Assembly: GCA_022578605.1 (NCBI GenBank)
Contig: MU394104.1
Location: forward strand, 124,001 to 188,000
From: Camillea tinctor
Taxonomy: Eukaryota > Ascomycota > Sordariomycetes > Xylariales > Xylariaceae
DNA length: 64,000 bases
Direction: 5' to 3'
Numbering within the stretch: position 1 is the first letter of the stretch; the number at the start of each line of letters is the position of its first letter. Shown here piece after piece: positions 36,223-47,941 of the stretch. A program made the translations under genes and the position numbers. Below the pieces are notes generated by a model. It was not told where the DNA came from. It ran no database searches and saw nothing but the letters and a program-made list of their open reading frames with translations.

Positions 36223-39200
36223 TGCGCGTTACTTAAAGTGTGTACGTAGGTATATGTAAAGGGTGTGTTGGACAAAAGAGCAGCAACGTAGGGCAGGGTG
36301 TGTGTACGTGGGCGTGCTTCCAAGTGTACATCAGATGGACAAGAACAATAACAGCAACACGCTAGGACGATGTTGCGCCTCACCCGCGTCCGAAGGGGGA
36401 GGGGTGAGAAGAAGAAGATGTCCAAGGTCAAGGTCAAGGTCTCACGAATGCCATTGCTACAAATGAGACAGCCGGGATCATGGAAGCGCGAATACGACTG
36501 CGTCTTTGTGCTGCGCTGCGCTGCGCTGCGGTGTGCTTGTATGCTTGTGTGCTTGTGTGCTTGTGTGCTTGTGTGCTTGTGTGCTTGTGTGCTTGTGCCT
36601 TGTGTTGTGCTGTGCTGTGTGTTGTGCTGTGTGTTGTGCTGTGTGTTGTGCTGTGTTGTGCTATGCTATGTATGCTATGTATGCTATGCGCGGACGAGTC
36701 CTCCCGCGGACTCGTAGGAATCAATCTAATGAGAAGGGGCTGGATTAGCAGCGACGAGCGGAAAGCCAAGGGGTAGACCAGGAGAAACACACACGAGTTT
36801 GTGCTGCCGCGACGACAACGGAAACAGTGTTGATTGGAAGGGAGAGAGTGCCGTTCTAGCTTTGAGAAGAGACTCGGTGAAGAGGTCCACAGCGGCCGTT
36901 GAGCCGGTCCTTGACCGGTTTAAAAAGAGGGGGGAAAATAATTCAGGATCGCCCCCCTTTGTACGACTAGCAGATTTTTAGGAGCAATTGAAAATCAGAC
37001 ACAAGGAAAAAAAATTATTAAAAAAAAAATCCGTGCTGACCGCAGAGTAATGCCTTACATACATGAACTTGGATGGGAAGAGAGGAGAAAATACCCAATG
37101 TAAAGGAAAGGTCCGAATTTTTCCCTCAAGAGTCCACAGCAGAGCGACAAGGAACAGCCCAGTCAAATGGACCATGCTCTATGGACTGGCAGGTATGACA
37201 GACTGGGGTCAAGGGGGGACATATAATAACCGTGTTGTATCGATAAGGTAAGATAGTCGAATTATCTGCGTTTTATGCTACCCTTGGTACCATGCTATGT
37301 AACTCGTCCGCTACGTACCGCACGGTGACAGGCTATCGATATCTATATCTTCAGCTCAACGCTACCCATTATAATGGGTATTATTATCATTATTTTAAAT
37401 TAATATTTCTCCCCGCCAGTTGTCTATCTTCTTTCTATTTCTTTTTATCTGCATTTTATCTCCCTCCCTTTTTCCCCCCCTTCTCCCGCCCACCCTCTTC
37501 TAATAATTTTTCTTTCTTGTTTTGCTTTCTATGGATTGATTATTCCGCACTTTTGACGGCTATTGTACGATTTGGCCCTTTTCAGTTGCGTGCAGTGCCA
37601 GGTAGCATTATAGAATGTTATCGTTATCGTTAGGCATTGGATGAGATATACGGATGTGGTAAGGTACGGCGATCTTGCGAATGCGCCTCAGTGGTTCGTT
37701 CTAGAGCCTTGCACTACCTAGTTAGCTTGGCTGGCCCTCGCTTGCCAGCTCTATCAGACTCGCTAAATTACTTACACCCACCAAGCCGCCAACTGGCGTC
37801 GTACGGACCCGGGCGATGGACATAGCATTTGTATTCTTTGCAGCAGGCAAATCAAAATGCCCGATGCACGGGTCAAATGACCTGTGCTTAGCGAATCCCC
37901 TTTGCTTACACAACTCAATATCTTTTCCATCTCACGCATCCTCCAGGTGAAAGCCAACCACAGATGAGGAAGGGCCGCACAAGGTGTGTGAAGAACAGAG
38001 AGGAATTAGGAAACATGACGTTGGTGCCGTCGGGGCGGGTCTTATTAATGGATACGTAATCTGACTTGCCTGCACGACAGCACCGATTTGGGTACGGTTG
38101 GGCTCCTCCGGCTTTACATGGAGACGTCGTTGCAAACCATGTTGCGAAAGCCCCTGACAGGGAGAGGCTTCTTTTTGTCCATGTGGATGACCGGTGAAAC
38201 GCTTCTCGGTATATCCACCCGGTACCCCGCAAGCCGACCTACCAGAAGAGAGCCTTTTTTTTTTCTTTTTTTCTTTTTTGCTTTTATATCTACTTGATGG
38301 TTGTATTCCGAAGGCGAATATATCGTTATGAGAAGACTACCACGGCAGCATGGAGATGTGGTTGAAGGTTACGGTACCAGACGGGGTCGACTGATAGCCG
38401 AACCGAAGGGCAGCATGGAGAGGAAGAGGCGAACAATCTCCACGATGCAGGGTGATGCGGTTTAAGTGATTTTGGGGGCCTATCTCGACAACGAAAGGGT
38501 AATGTCCAGGGTAAGAGTGGGCTCTATCGGGTAATTGGCTGCCGATCATGGTGCGATGCGGTGCATTGACAACTTGTGGTGTGATTCCAGCTATCCCAGC
38601 TGGCAGATTGCCGCTTACTCACCAATACCCTCGTGACATGCTATACTGCGTGCGTACAGAAGTGAGCCTCAAAAAACCGGTGGTCGATATAGTCGGTGAA
38701 GCAGTACCACCAATGCCTATACCATCGTTCGCGAGGAAGACAACGGAAGGGAGTATTAGAAAAAGAAAAAAAAAAAAGAGAGCGAGAGAGGAAGATACGT
38801 GTCGAACGCCTGTTAGAAGGAAAATAATTCGATGACAAACTCGGAAACGGGTCCAGGGCGGGTAAGAGGGGTCGGAATGGACTACCAAGGGAAAGAAGGC
38901 AAAAGTTATGTGGTTAAGAATACCTACTAATAGTATAGCTCACGCAAGCCACAGAGTCGGTCTGAGGGGGGACCTGGGGGATTTACCCCACCAGCTCTCC
39001 ACCAAAGCTGTCTCAGTTGTCAAAGAGAAAAAATCTTTGCGGGGGTAACTAACTATGGTTCCCGTTCTGGCGTACATAATTATCGGGACCCTTGTCCCGT
39101 GCTCAATGCTACTTATCTGCATATACTCTATTCGCGCCAGGCGTTTCCCACTATCGCATTTGTGTCATGTGCGTAGAGCTTATACTCGACGCTAATGCGC

Positions 39201-42200
39201 CAGGCTTCTCGCTCTTATGCCTATTCCAGCTTAACACTGGACCCAAAAGAAATTATAGCCATCCCAAAAGCTATGTAGGCTGTATACTTAATAAGTAGAA
39301 GCCCCTGTATAAATTAGCTTCTAGAAGCCTGTACGACATCGTGACCCCCTTTGACCCATCATGGGCTCGGCTGACCGCCTAATGATCGTCGTCCACATGC
39401 AACGTGGTCCGCTCCTTGACTGGCGAGACGAGGCTTATGATATAGGACTTGATCTGACCGCCATCTCTAGCTTGATGTCGACAAAAGCCTCCTGCAGACT
39501 CGCCCTGGACCGGTAAGGACAGCTGCCTTCCGGAAATGGCCGTGTAAGCCATACCGGTGCCATGAAGGAGTTAGTCGCACAACGTCTAGTGATAAGCGTC
39601 AACCAAACAACTATAGGAGTGTTCGATGATATAAATATTGCACTTTTTAATAATTCGGAACATGTCGGAGAAGGAAGACGATTATCCAGCCCACCAAACA
39701 GTGTAGTATTAGTAGTTGTCAAGTGTTAAATCTGACTATCTCTCCAATCAATTCTACCCTGATTTGCTATCTCGGCGTTCTGTAAGGTCAAATGCCTCTC
39801 TGCATTTACATTAGTCCGTGCCTGCGTTGGTTTGCCCGAGTCATGTGAATGTTCTCGCAGTAGTAGCAGTAGTAGCAGTTGGAGCAGTAGTAGTGCAGAT
39901 GATGCGAACTATTACGTCTTTCCAACGGTCAAATATGACCTGATTGCCGGGGACGCTGTTGGAAAAAAAATTTTCTAAGAAGAAAATCTTTCATCCACAA
40001 ATACTAAACCACATAATATCGAGCTAAAGGCTCATAACGGTCCTGCGTAGCCGATCACGGTGTGGCAACTCCGCCTTGGTATGTTCTCAAAGGTTTATAG
40101 ATTGACTACGTCTACACCCTGTGGAATAAGGCTCACCGGTCTGGAGATATGGAGTTAGATAGTGTTTGCTGTAGTCAGATGTACAGGAAGATGTAGAGGG
40201 TTTCGTATACAGAGCCAGTGTAGTGGGGGGGAGGCAGTTCTGCTTAGAAGTGGACCACGCTCATGTCATTGCGATTGCGAGGACCTCGATGTGACTGATG
40301 AAAATTATAGATTGGCGGTCACGTTTCAGAGGGCTTGCATTATGACGCCAGAGTACTCTGGGTTGAAGACAATTCAAGCCCAAAACCAAAGTTGAACCCC
40401 CCATGTTCTTCAGAATACTCTGCCACGTGGTTGTAGTGCTTCAGACAAGGTCGATTTGGGACCGAGATAAACTTCGTGAGATGTGATAGTCAGACCGCAT
40501 GCGGATGACTTTAATGGGCCCAAAATTAACTCTAAAGTATTGAAATCGACAGGTCATAAAATCCTATTTCCACTCCATCTACCGGATAATACGATCATAC
40601 GGGATACAACGAACCGGCCTTAATGCGTATAGGGCGTCACCGATTTGAAGATTGATCCGCTTTTCCATTCCAGAAGTGCTTGGCCTGTCCACATATGGAT
40701 CCAGGTACTGTACGGGCCTGATGCCGAATGCCAAATGCGAAATGCGAAATGCTCCTTGCATCATCGAACCGGCATAGGTAGCTATGTAGCCGCGAATATC
40801 GCCAGTAAAGTAGCCAACACTGCTTGATATGAAGAGAACCAACAGTGTTGGGCCGTTGTGACACCTAACAAACTGGGAGAATATAGTTCTCGACTATATC
40901 ACTCACAGTATTCTGTACCCATCCACAGCTACCTAGTACATTACGTAGTTTTTGTATAATGTCCCACTTTACTCCCCATCTGGATAGTTCCACTATACTA
41001 TTACTAGTAGTCCACCTATGTAGGGAATAAGGTCTCCTCAGCTTTGACCAAAAAAGGACGCTCCGTCTCGTGTCACCCCCGGGAATCAGGACCCATAGTG
41101 CCCCGAAGATGGTCCCGGGCATTCGGTTTGAAAGCACGCAGTAGGGATGTGATACATACCTAAAGTATGTGGAATGCTAAACAGCGGGAGATCTACAAAA
41201 TTACTCATGGACATGGAGAAAAGGAAGCATAGACCTCAGTTGCTAACATCGAGCTGTACAAAATACCAGGTGGTCTACTACCTAGGTAATAGAGTACTAA
41301 TAGCAGTACCAATAGTAGTACCTGCTAATAACTACTATTAATAAAGGAGCAACAGAGCAAATCTCAGCTGAGCTACCGCACGGCCGCGGATATCGGGGTA
41401 GGCCATCGAGTTCTCGCCCATGCCCGGGCCGAACTCACTGCATGTCTATGTCTTCTTACTCCGTATTCACATATTCATACGAGGCTCTTCCGAAGTATTC
41501 AACGACTGCCGATGAGAAATGCCGCAATCCTTCCGCACCCATAACGGCGCCAACAGCCATACAACTCGCTAAGCCACAATCATAAGGCCGCCACGCCGGA
41601 AAAGAAAAGAAAAAGAAAAAGACCATAATAAAAATCAAACTGGACATCTTTCCCCACGTTTTCTTTTTCTGTTTTGGACCTTGCGAAATTTCCCACAAAA
41701 GACGACAGTTTAACATTGCTTTGCGGTTTCCATCACGTCGAAGTTGACAACGGAAAACCTCGGCCATCTTGGCGGAACCCACGCTACAAAACTGGCAGAC
41801 TTGGTAATAGCATACCCAGAAACTCTGGGGACCCCCTGACGGCGACCGACCAGGGTGGCAGGGATGGTATAAACCTAGATCCCAGAATCATTGTTTCATT
41901 ACTAAGTAGGTATATGACAGACTTTCCACGTATGTGTGTGTATATGTATGTACCTGACTGCCTAAGGTTTCGGCATCCACCACCCCAGGATTTTTCCCCT
42001 TCTTCTTTTTCCTTTTCTCTTGTGGAGTTATGTTGGGATGGAATCCCTCACCCATCCGTCACAGCCAAAACGCCCCATGTTATGTTTAACGGCCAAAATA
42101 ATAGGAGGCCCAACCGCGAGACAGTTTCTTATAGTCCTTGCATCCTCAGCACGGTAACTCGGTGAAGCGTTTGACGAGCCAGAGTTTCCCTTTACATATC

Positions 42201-43364
42201 TACTTGAACATTACCACCGCGTACTTTGAAAGTGAGTCCGGTCAGCAACTCTAAACAAATCTAGGGTCGAAAAAAAAAAGAAAAGGGAAAAAGAAAAAAA
42301 AAAAAGAAAGAACTCCACAATATACCTAGCAACTTAGTTGACAGGGCCTCGCCTCGACTCGAGGGAGGGAAAGGGGGGGTCTCGGACCCAAAATCCCATT
42401 ACGAAATTCCACCTTTGGTACGCATTAAGTACACTACACCGTGTTTGCTGTCAGAAACAAAAGTAGGGGCCATAGCCAATCACGATAATATAGAACTCTT
42501 GCTCTCTTTGACCTGCACTTCTCCTGCATTAATTGCAGAAGTGGCTGCATTCGGTCAAGGTATTTTTCGGCCAGCATTCCACTCCCCAGCCCGTTTGAAT
42601 GGCTAATGCTCGGGGCTCTCTGCTTGTTCGTCATGTAGTCTCATGGCCCAGGTGGCTCAACTCCCCAATCCAGCAGCAGTTCACAAGCAGAAAGAAGATC
42701 TAAAAAAAAGGGGAGACTTCCTGGTGGTCCACTTGTGCAGGAACAAGAGGTGTGTTGAGATGGCATGAGGTGGGCGAACGTCATCGTCAGAGCAAGTGTC
42801 TGTCCATACCCCTTGATTCTTCTTCATTGTTGATCCAGGCATTCAACTATCGAGGCCAAAAAAAAAACAACCTGGAGTTGGGCAACCTAACTGGGGCTTC
42901 AGACCGGTCAAGGAAACCCCCGCCGGTGAGTAAGTGCCGTCTGCCGCTAGGCAATAGGCCTTTGTGCTGTGGGCAGCCGCCACAGACAGATTATCTAGGA
43001 TTCCCTGTATTCGAAGTGGCACGTTGAAGAATTCCACACGGGAAGGACTTAGCTTTGAATCTTTGGGTCGCTCCATCCGGATTCCTCGTCCCTGCTCTAG
43101 AGCAAACCACACAGCTAGAAGGACCTCGGGACTGATAAAAGGATGGGTTGCAACTACCCCTTCGTTTTCTGCTATTTGCAACTCCCCTAGGTGTTACCTT
43201 AGTCAGAAAGAGAGCCCTACTTATTTGGGCAGCTGTCGGGCACACAATTCTATTCTTGTCTCCCTCGTCTGCCCCATTCTCTTGTGTCTTCTCCACACAC
43301 ACCGACCCAGTATTCAACCCCTTCCCGTGGTTCGGCAGCGGGGAGCCAGGAGCCAGGCTTAGAA
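36223..43364. other. gene desert (7.1 kb)
   Basis: Starts with the regulator's promoter and the composite satellite. 37260-37640 and 39100-41400 are AT-leaning with scattered short repeats (for example AGTAGTAGCAGT near 39859), and an ACCTAGGT palindrome lies at 41280-41287. 42700-43360 is richer in GC and leads to the kinase-like gene. No credible gene model. Confidence 0.45.
36511..36688. repeat. composite minisatellite of four adjoining arrays
   Basis: Four CTGCG units (36511-36530), eight 8-bp TGTGCTTG-like units (36532-36595), about four 12-bp TGTGTTGTGCTG units (36601-36653) and a CTATGCTATGTATG array (about 36661-36688) follow one another. It sits about 290-470 bases upstream of the Zn2Cys6 start. 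Confidence 0.9.
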
Positions 43365-45083
43365 ATGGAACTCTGTTCGAGGGCTATAGAAGAAGTCGTT
43401 CATCCTACTGCTGCCTTCTTCCCCCCATCTCCGGAAGAAGAGAGGCATGAAACCCCTAGCACCCCCAGTGGTGAGCTGCAGGTCCCGTGGGAATCCTCGC
43501 TCCTGAATCCCAAAAATCGAGTTGATAATCTCGAGTTCCCTGATGACCCTCTATGGCGGATCGACGGCTGTGCTGGACTGGGCACCCAGTACTTTATGGT
43601 CCCGCTGTTCCTCTCCCGTCTGCCTCCTATGCGCATGGATGTTTTCATACCAGAGAACCAGCCTGCGTTGATCCGCGAGCAACTTGAACTTGACATTGCA
43701 TTCCACACTAAAGACGCCACTCGACTTTCTAGATTGGCCATCACGAAGCACATCATACGTACCCTACAGTACTGGACCCGGAGCAGGTTTAAGGACACAG
43801 CGGCCTTTGAACAATTCTACACGGAGGCGCCATTTGGGTCACGGATAGTCTTCGAGAACCTTTCACTTGACATTTCCCAAATCCACATCCAAATTGGCTT
43901 TAACCATGAACTCGAGCGTCAGCTGCTCTCACTGACAAGACTGGAGGCGCTCTGGGGTCCAATTGTCAACCCCGTACAGGTGATCGATTTGTTAGACGTC
44001 CACGTGATTTGTGTTTTGCATGACAGCGTTTGTCTCGTTCGCATTGATGGAGAATTGTTCATCTTCAAGGCGCTGATCAGCGAAGCAAAATATCTCTATC
44101 ATGAATTGAAGACGCTCTGTACGTTGCAGCCACACCCTAACATTATTGCTAGACCGATACACGTTGTCCGAAAGCAATGCAAATTTGGCGGAAAGATAGC
44201 AATTGTCGGGTTTACTACGTTCTTCCACAGCAAGGGAAGCCTTCGAGATTTCCTGCCCAAACTACGCATCCACGGTCAACTACGACTATCTGACCAATTG
44301 AAGTGGTCAATTCAAGTAACTGCAGCCTTGCAGCATCTCCAGAACCGTGAGGCGACGTACTATCCTGATCTGCGTCTTGATAACATTGTTTTATCGGAAC
44401 AGTCGGATATCATCATGATCGATTTCGAACAGCGTGGAGTCTGGTGTGAATTCGCACCCCCCGAGGTCAACGCTATCGAATACATGCGTCTGATCGCAGC
44501 CGATGAGAAGATCTCGGAACGAGAGAAGTACCTAAAGAGATTGGAGGGCTTACTCCCGAGCTTCGAGGCCCTCCAAGGAAATGTTTACATGAACCCAGAG
44601 GATGGATATAATGTTTCTTGGGTTGCTCTCAGTCCCAAAGAACAGGAAGCTGCAGAGGTCTACATGCTAGGAAGGCTTCTCTGGTGCATCTTCGAAGGGG
44701 TCAGCGGTCCCCAGAAAGCAGCCGTGTGGCAATCATACCGATGGGAGTCGGACCTCGAATTTCCTGAGTACAGTAGGACTCCGCCTATCATGAGGGATCT
44801 GATTGATCGATGTACACGAGGTAGAAGAGAGACTCTAGCCAGTGTCATTATTCGACAGCGTAGCCAGCTGGTTTTGCGAAGTGAACCGGTTGAGGGACAG
44901 ACTTCGGAGGACGTTAAGAGGGCCGCAAGGCAATACTGGATGTCTGAAATCAAAGCAGCGGAGGAATTTCTAGACATGAGAGATGCCATGCGAGAGAAGG
45001 GAACCTGGAAAGACAATTACTATGACAGACCAACACTCCAAGAGGTGCTGGCATCTCTTAAAGCTTACGAAGAACAGGTTTAA
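43365..45083 (+). CDS. protein-kinase-like protein with altered catalytic motifs
   Basis: Single exon, 572 aa from the ATG at 43365 (context AGAAATGG). The open frame reaches 43284 only with a GTG, and a spliced N-terminal exon cannot be excluded. Residues 1-200 match nothing I recognise. The kinase-like core: FIFKAL with Lys235 (VAxK lysine), HELKTL with possible helix-C Glu247, hinge-like FFHSKGSLRDFLPKL, YYPDLRLDNIVL in place of HRDLKxxN (Asp335, Asn340 kept), and MIDFEQRG in place of DFG (Asp353 kept, Gly to Glu355). No glycine-rich loop is apparent. WCEFAPPEV resembles the APE region, and the tail has TLQEVLASL. It is probably a fungal-specific degenerate kinase; activity is uncertain because the key charged residues are kept. 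Confidence 0.78.
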   Translation: MELCSRAIEEVVHPTAAFFPPSPEEERHETPSTPSGELQVPWESSLLNPKNRVDNLEFPDDPLWRIDGCAGLGTQYFMVPLFLSRLPPMRMDVFIPENQPALIREQLELDIAFHTKDATRLSRLAITKHIIRTLQYWTRSRFKDTAAFEQFYTEAPFGSRIVFENLSLDISQIHIQIGFNHELERQLLSLTRLEALWGPIVNPVQVIDLLDVHVICVLHDSVCLVRIDGELFIFKALISEAKYLYHELKTLCTLQPHPNIIARPIHVVRKQCKFGGKIAIVGFTTFFHSKGSLRDFLPKLRIHGQLRLSDQLKWSIQVTAALQHLQNREATYYPDLRLDNIVLSEQSDIIMIDFEQRGVWCEFAPPEVNAIEYMRLIAADEKISEREKYLKRLEGLLPSFEALQGNVYMNPEDGYNVSWVALSPKEQEAAEVYMLGRLLWCIFEGVSGPQKAAVWQSYRWESDLEFPEYSRTPPIMRDLIDRCTRGRRETLASVIIRQRSQLVLRSEPVEGQTSEDVKRAARQYWMSEIKAAEEFLDMRDAMREKGTWKDNYYDRPTLQEVLASLKAYEEQV

Positions 45084-45328
45084 CGCTCTGTGTGCAAGGA
45101 TGCAAACAGCAATAGAATGCGGAAGGGGTGAGAGGATTGTGGTGTTACTGATGTTTGGTTGACATGTGGGCATTAATACACACTCGCTATGCCGGATAAC
45201 TGTATTATTAGGAATAAGGGGGAAAGTGCGCGACTTAACGAAAAATATAACTTAAACAAATTAACTCGAATATTCATGCTTCGTATGAAGAGCCCCCAGC
45301 ATATTCCACACTTGCCAACTTATCAACA

Positions 45329-45350
45329 ATATGTGCCAACAGGCACATAT
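45329..45350. repeat. perfect 9-bp inverted repeat with 4-base loop
   Basis: ATATGTGCC and GGCACATAT flank AACA. It lies in AT-rich DNA after the kinase-like gene, too far (about 250 bases) to be its obvious processing signal. Confidence 0.8.
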
Positions 45351-46719
45351 AGGGAAAGAAGGCGCAATATCAAGGCACCGGGATACTAATATTATTTGGC
45401 CTATTGAGCAGGCCTTATTCTTGCCACTCGATACGTGCATACATCATATCAACACTGCAAGAAGCTTACGAGCGTACTGCATAGCTAGCCAACCAAAGGA
45501 TCCATCGATAAGTCAAAGTAATAACTCGGTGTGACAAGTAATGTCCGAAACGGGAAAAAAAAAAGATCAGCGTAGGAGGATAAAGTTCATCACTCATTTG
45601 GATACACCATGGTAAGTTTTGCGAAATTGGGGGTTCTGCGCTTATTCAAGCGCGTCGTGGCCGAAGACCAGACGGGACAATACCTAAGTTGGCAGGAGCA
45701 GAATTATCAACCCGAATACTCTTCTTAAACCTACATCTCTCCTAAAGTTACAAAAGTTTGTCGGTCTATAACAGCATAGCAGATAAGGTTTAGTTCCAAG
45801 GGTCTTTTTTTTATCATTTCCCCCCTCCATAGGATGCATTATGGTTTCTAGTAGCAATGACACCTAACAACCATGCATGCCTTCCCCTCGTCCACGAGAA
45901 GCATAAAAACATAGACCAACGGTGTCCGGTTTGAGAGACGCCGGTGAGCAAGATGCCAAAGCTAGGAAGTAACTACGTAAGGGGAGGCCAACCTAACATG
46001 GTATTGTAAACATACTTAGTACTATGTCAGATATCCCGTACAGGAAAATGGAAAATCGGGTTTCCCGGGGCCTGCTGTGTGGCTCAGAGAATTATAGGTA
46101 CCCGAGGAAACGGTAGAGCTGCAAGGTTGCGGCCACAATACACCATGGTTTACAGTGACAACTCCTGAGCTAATGTAGAGATGGGATGAAATGTTGTAAA
46201 GATCGTGAGACTTTGCTTCTGTTTCAGGCCTCTGATTGGCACATCAATCCATGCGGCTTAAGCATCGCCCAGCTGCAAGTCCTTTTGCTTATGTCTAGAT
46301 GAGGAAACATAGGTGAGATGAAAAGAGTCGGTAGGGGTGGCAAAGACACATGCAGCAGCAACAAAAGAGGGTTTGGTGTCCTGGTTTTGGAGCGGCGCAG
46401 CAAGATACAGATCCCAGGCAATATGCTTCTAGAAAAGGTGAATGTGATGATACCGGGCCGGTATGGCCAATAAGATGGGTTTAGGGACTCTGGGGGAGGC
46501 AGAGTATCATTGCCGAACTTGCGGCTCGGCTACTAATCGACTTGCCTGGTTGTTGGATTTGTTTCGACGGCGTGACAACACGGCGTGACAACAACTACCT
46601 ACTATGTTATGTTAACTGCTTAGGTAGGTTACAGTGGCTCATAAAGAGTAATACTTTGTATCTGAGATTTCGAATGAATATTTACATGCGAAGAAAACTA
46701 GATGAGCTGCGATGACGTG

Positions 46720-46760
46720 ATGAATGGATGGATGAATGAATGGATGAATGAATAAATGAT
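46720..46760. repeat. GGATGAAT-type microsatellite
   Basis: Imperfect tandem (G/A)ATG(A/G) units over about 40 bases. Confidence 0.8.
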
Positions 46761-47387
46761 ATTCCAATTAGGATAAGATAGAATAAAGGGGGATCTAAGG
46801 TTAGGGTAAATTGCATTATATGGGGTATATACATAACCCCCCCCCCCTTTCTCCCCACCATTCTGGGTTTGGTCCCACATATCGTGTTGCGACTTTTGAC
46901 CCGCTCATTTTCCCTCGGTCCTCCTTCTCTCGGCCCTCTTCTCTCTCCCTAAAGGTTAGTAGATCATCTGGTTTCGACCCGATGCATAGGCCCGAACTAC
47001 AAAAGAAAAAGGAGAACCAAAAAAACGAATCTTACAGATGAACAAAGTGGGAGTCCTCAGTTCTTACTTCTCGAATTGATCGATCAGGGCACGAGAGTGA
47101 GAGGGACAGCATGAAAAAGCCTTGATGGCCGCCATAACGGGCCGCGCTTGCGATGAGGTGGCCGCGAAGATAACGGCCTGGTTGAGGCTTTGCGGCCACA
47201 TAGAGCGACCATGACCACAATCAGTCCGCAATGGTCGCATCACCGGCTACCACGGACCTTTTATATGTTTTTTCCTTTCTCGTGAGGATTTGGATTTTGA
47301 GGGCCCTCCTCGAGCCGGGTCAGAAGCGTGTTATCGCGTCTAATAGTGTAAATCCAGCTTGACGGTCCAACGCCGCTTACACACCAA

Positions 47388-47627
47388 TCACAACCTGGTT
47401 TCTGCTGTGGCTTGTGGCCCCAGGCTTGTAGCCCCATACTGATCACCCAGTTGAATTTCAGGTGCCCAGTCTGCATCGACTTCATACACAAGCTTCTTCC
47501 GTGACACTAACTTGTTCTCACCGTCCGGATATCCTCTTGCCACGCCGGTTACTAGGCCGGCGAGGCACCATTGATGGGTTCCATGGTGCCACTTGGCCTG
47601 TAACATGCAGACTTCTGCCTCGCCCAT
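47388..47627 (-). CDS. possible small hypothetical protein
   Basis: 79 codons from an ATG at 47627, beginning MGEAEVCMLQAKWHHG and containing SRKKLVYEVDADWAPE. Composition is protein-like and the local GC is higher than in the flanks, but no family is recognised. A GTGAGA donor-like site lies inside at the GYPDG codons, so the frame may be part of a spliced gene or a relic. Confidence 0.2.
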   Translation of the reverse strand: MGEAEVCMLQAKWHHGTHQWCLAGLVTGVARGYPDGENKLVSRKKLVYEVDADWAPEIQLGDQYGATSLGPQATAETRL

Positions 47628-47941
47628 AACTTCTTCCCTAATCGATATACCCCCGGTTTACAGCCTAGGATAAGTGAAGGGGCAGTGATATCGGTAGCAT
47701 AGTCACTCATCTCTAGCTTCTACTTCTTCGGCAAGTCAGGCCAACTGCGTCGAGCATGGAATATCTTGAACTAACAAGAACCAGGTGGTCTCGGTAATGG
47801 GTCTCCCCTTTTACCAGTGCCATGCTTCGGATGTCCCTCATATTCCCTTGTAGCGTTGACATATATAATGGTTTGCTCATTTCCAAACGGAAACCAAACA
47901 ATCTCCCCGGGAATCAACTTCGTTTCATTCACTCCTTTTCA

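Larger units (their letters stand above)
45084..47941. other. intergenic region (2.9 kb)
   Basis: 45190-45540 is AT-rich and contains a perfect hairpin. 46700-46860 has ATGAATGG-like repeats and a C11 run (46837-46847). 47260-47640 is somewhat coding-like on minus (see separate entry). Confidence 0.45.

Noticed and set aside
36480..36776. Cys/Val/Leu-repeat open frames in all three + frames
   Set aside because: They only translate the composite minisatellite.
41456..41782. 108-codon open frame on minus with a Phe-rich hydrophobic stretch
   Set aside because: The hydrophobic part is read from an A/G-rich tract, and nothing else resembles a known protein.
29491..45083. Idea of a biosynthetic gene cluster (dioxygenase, Zn2Cys6 regulator, kinase-like protein)
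   Set aside because: No backbone synthase, transporter or other tailoring enzyme is present, and the genes are separated by deserts of 3-7 kb.
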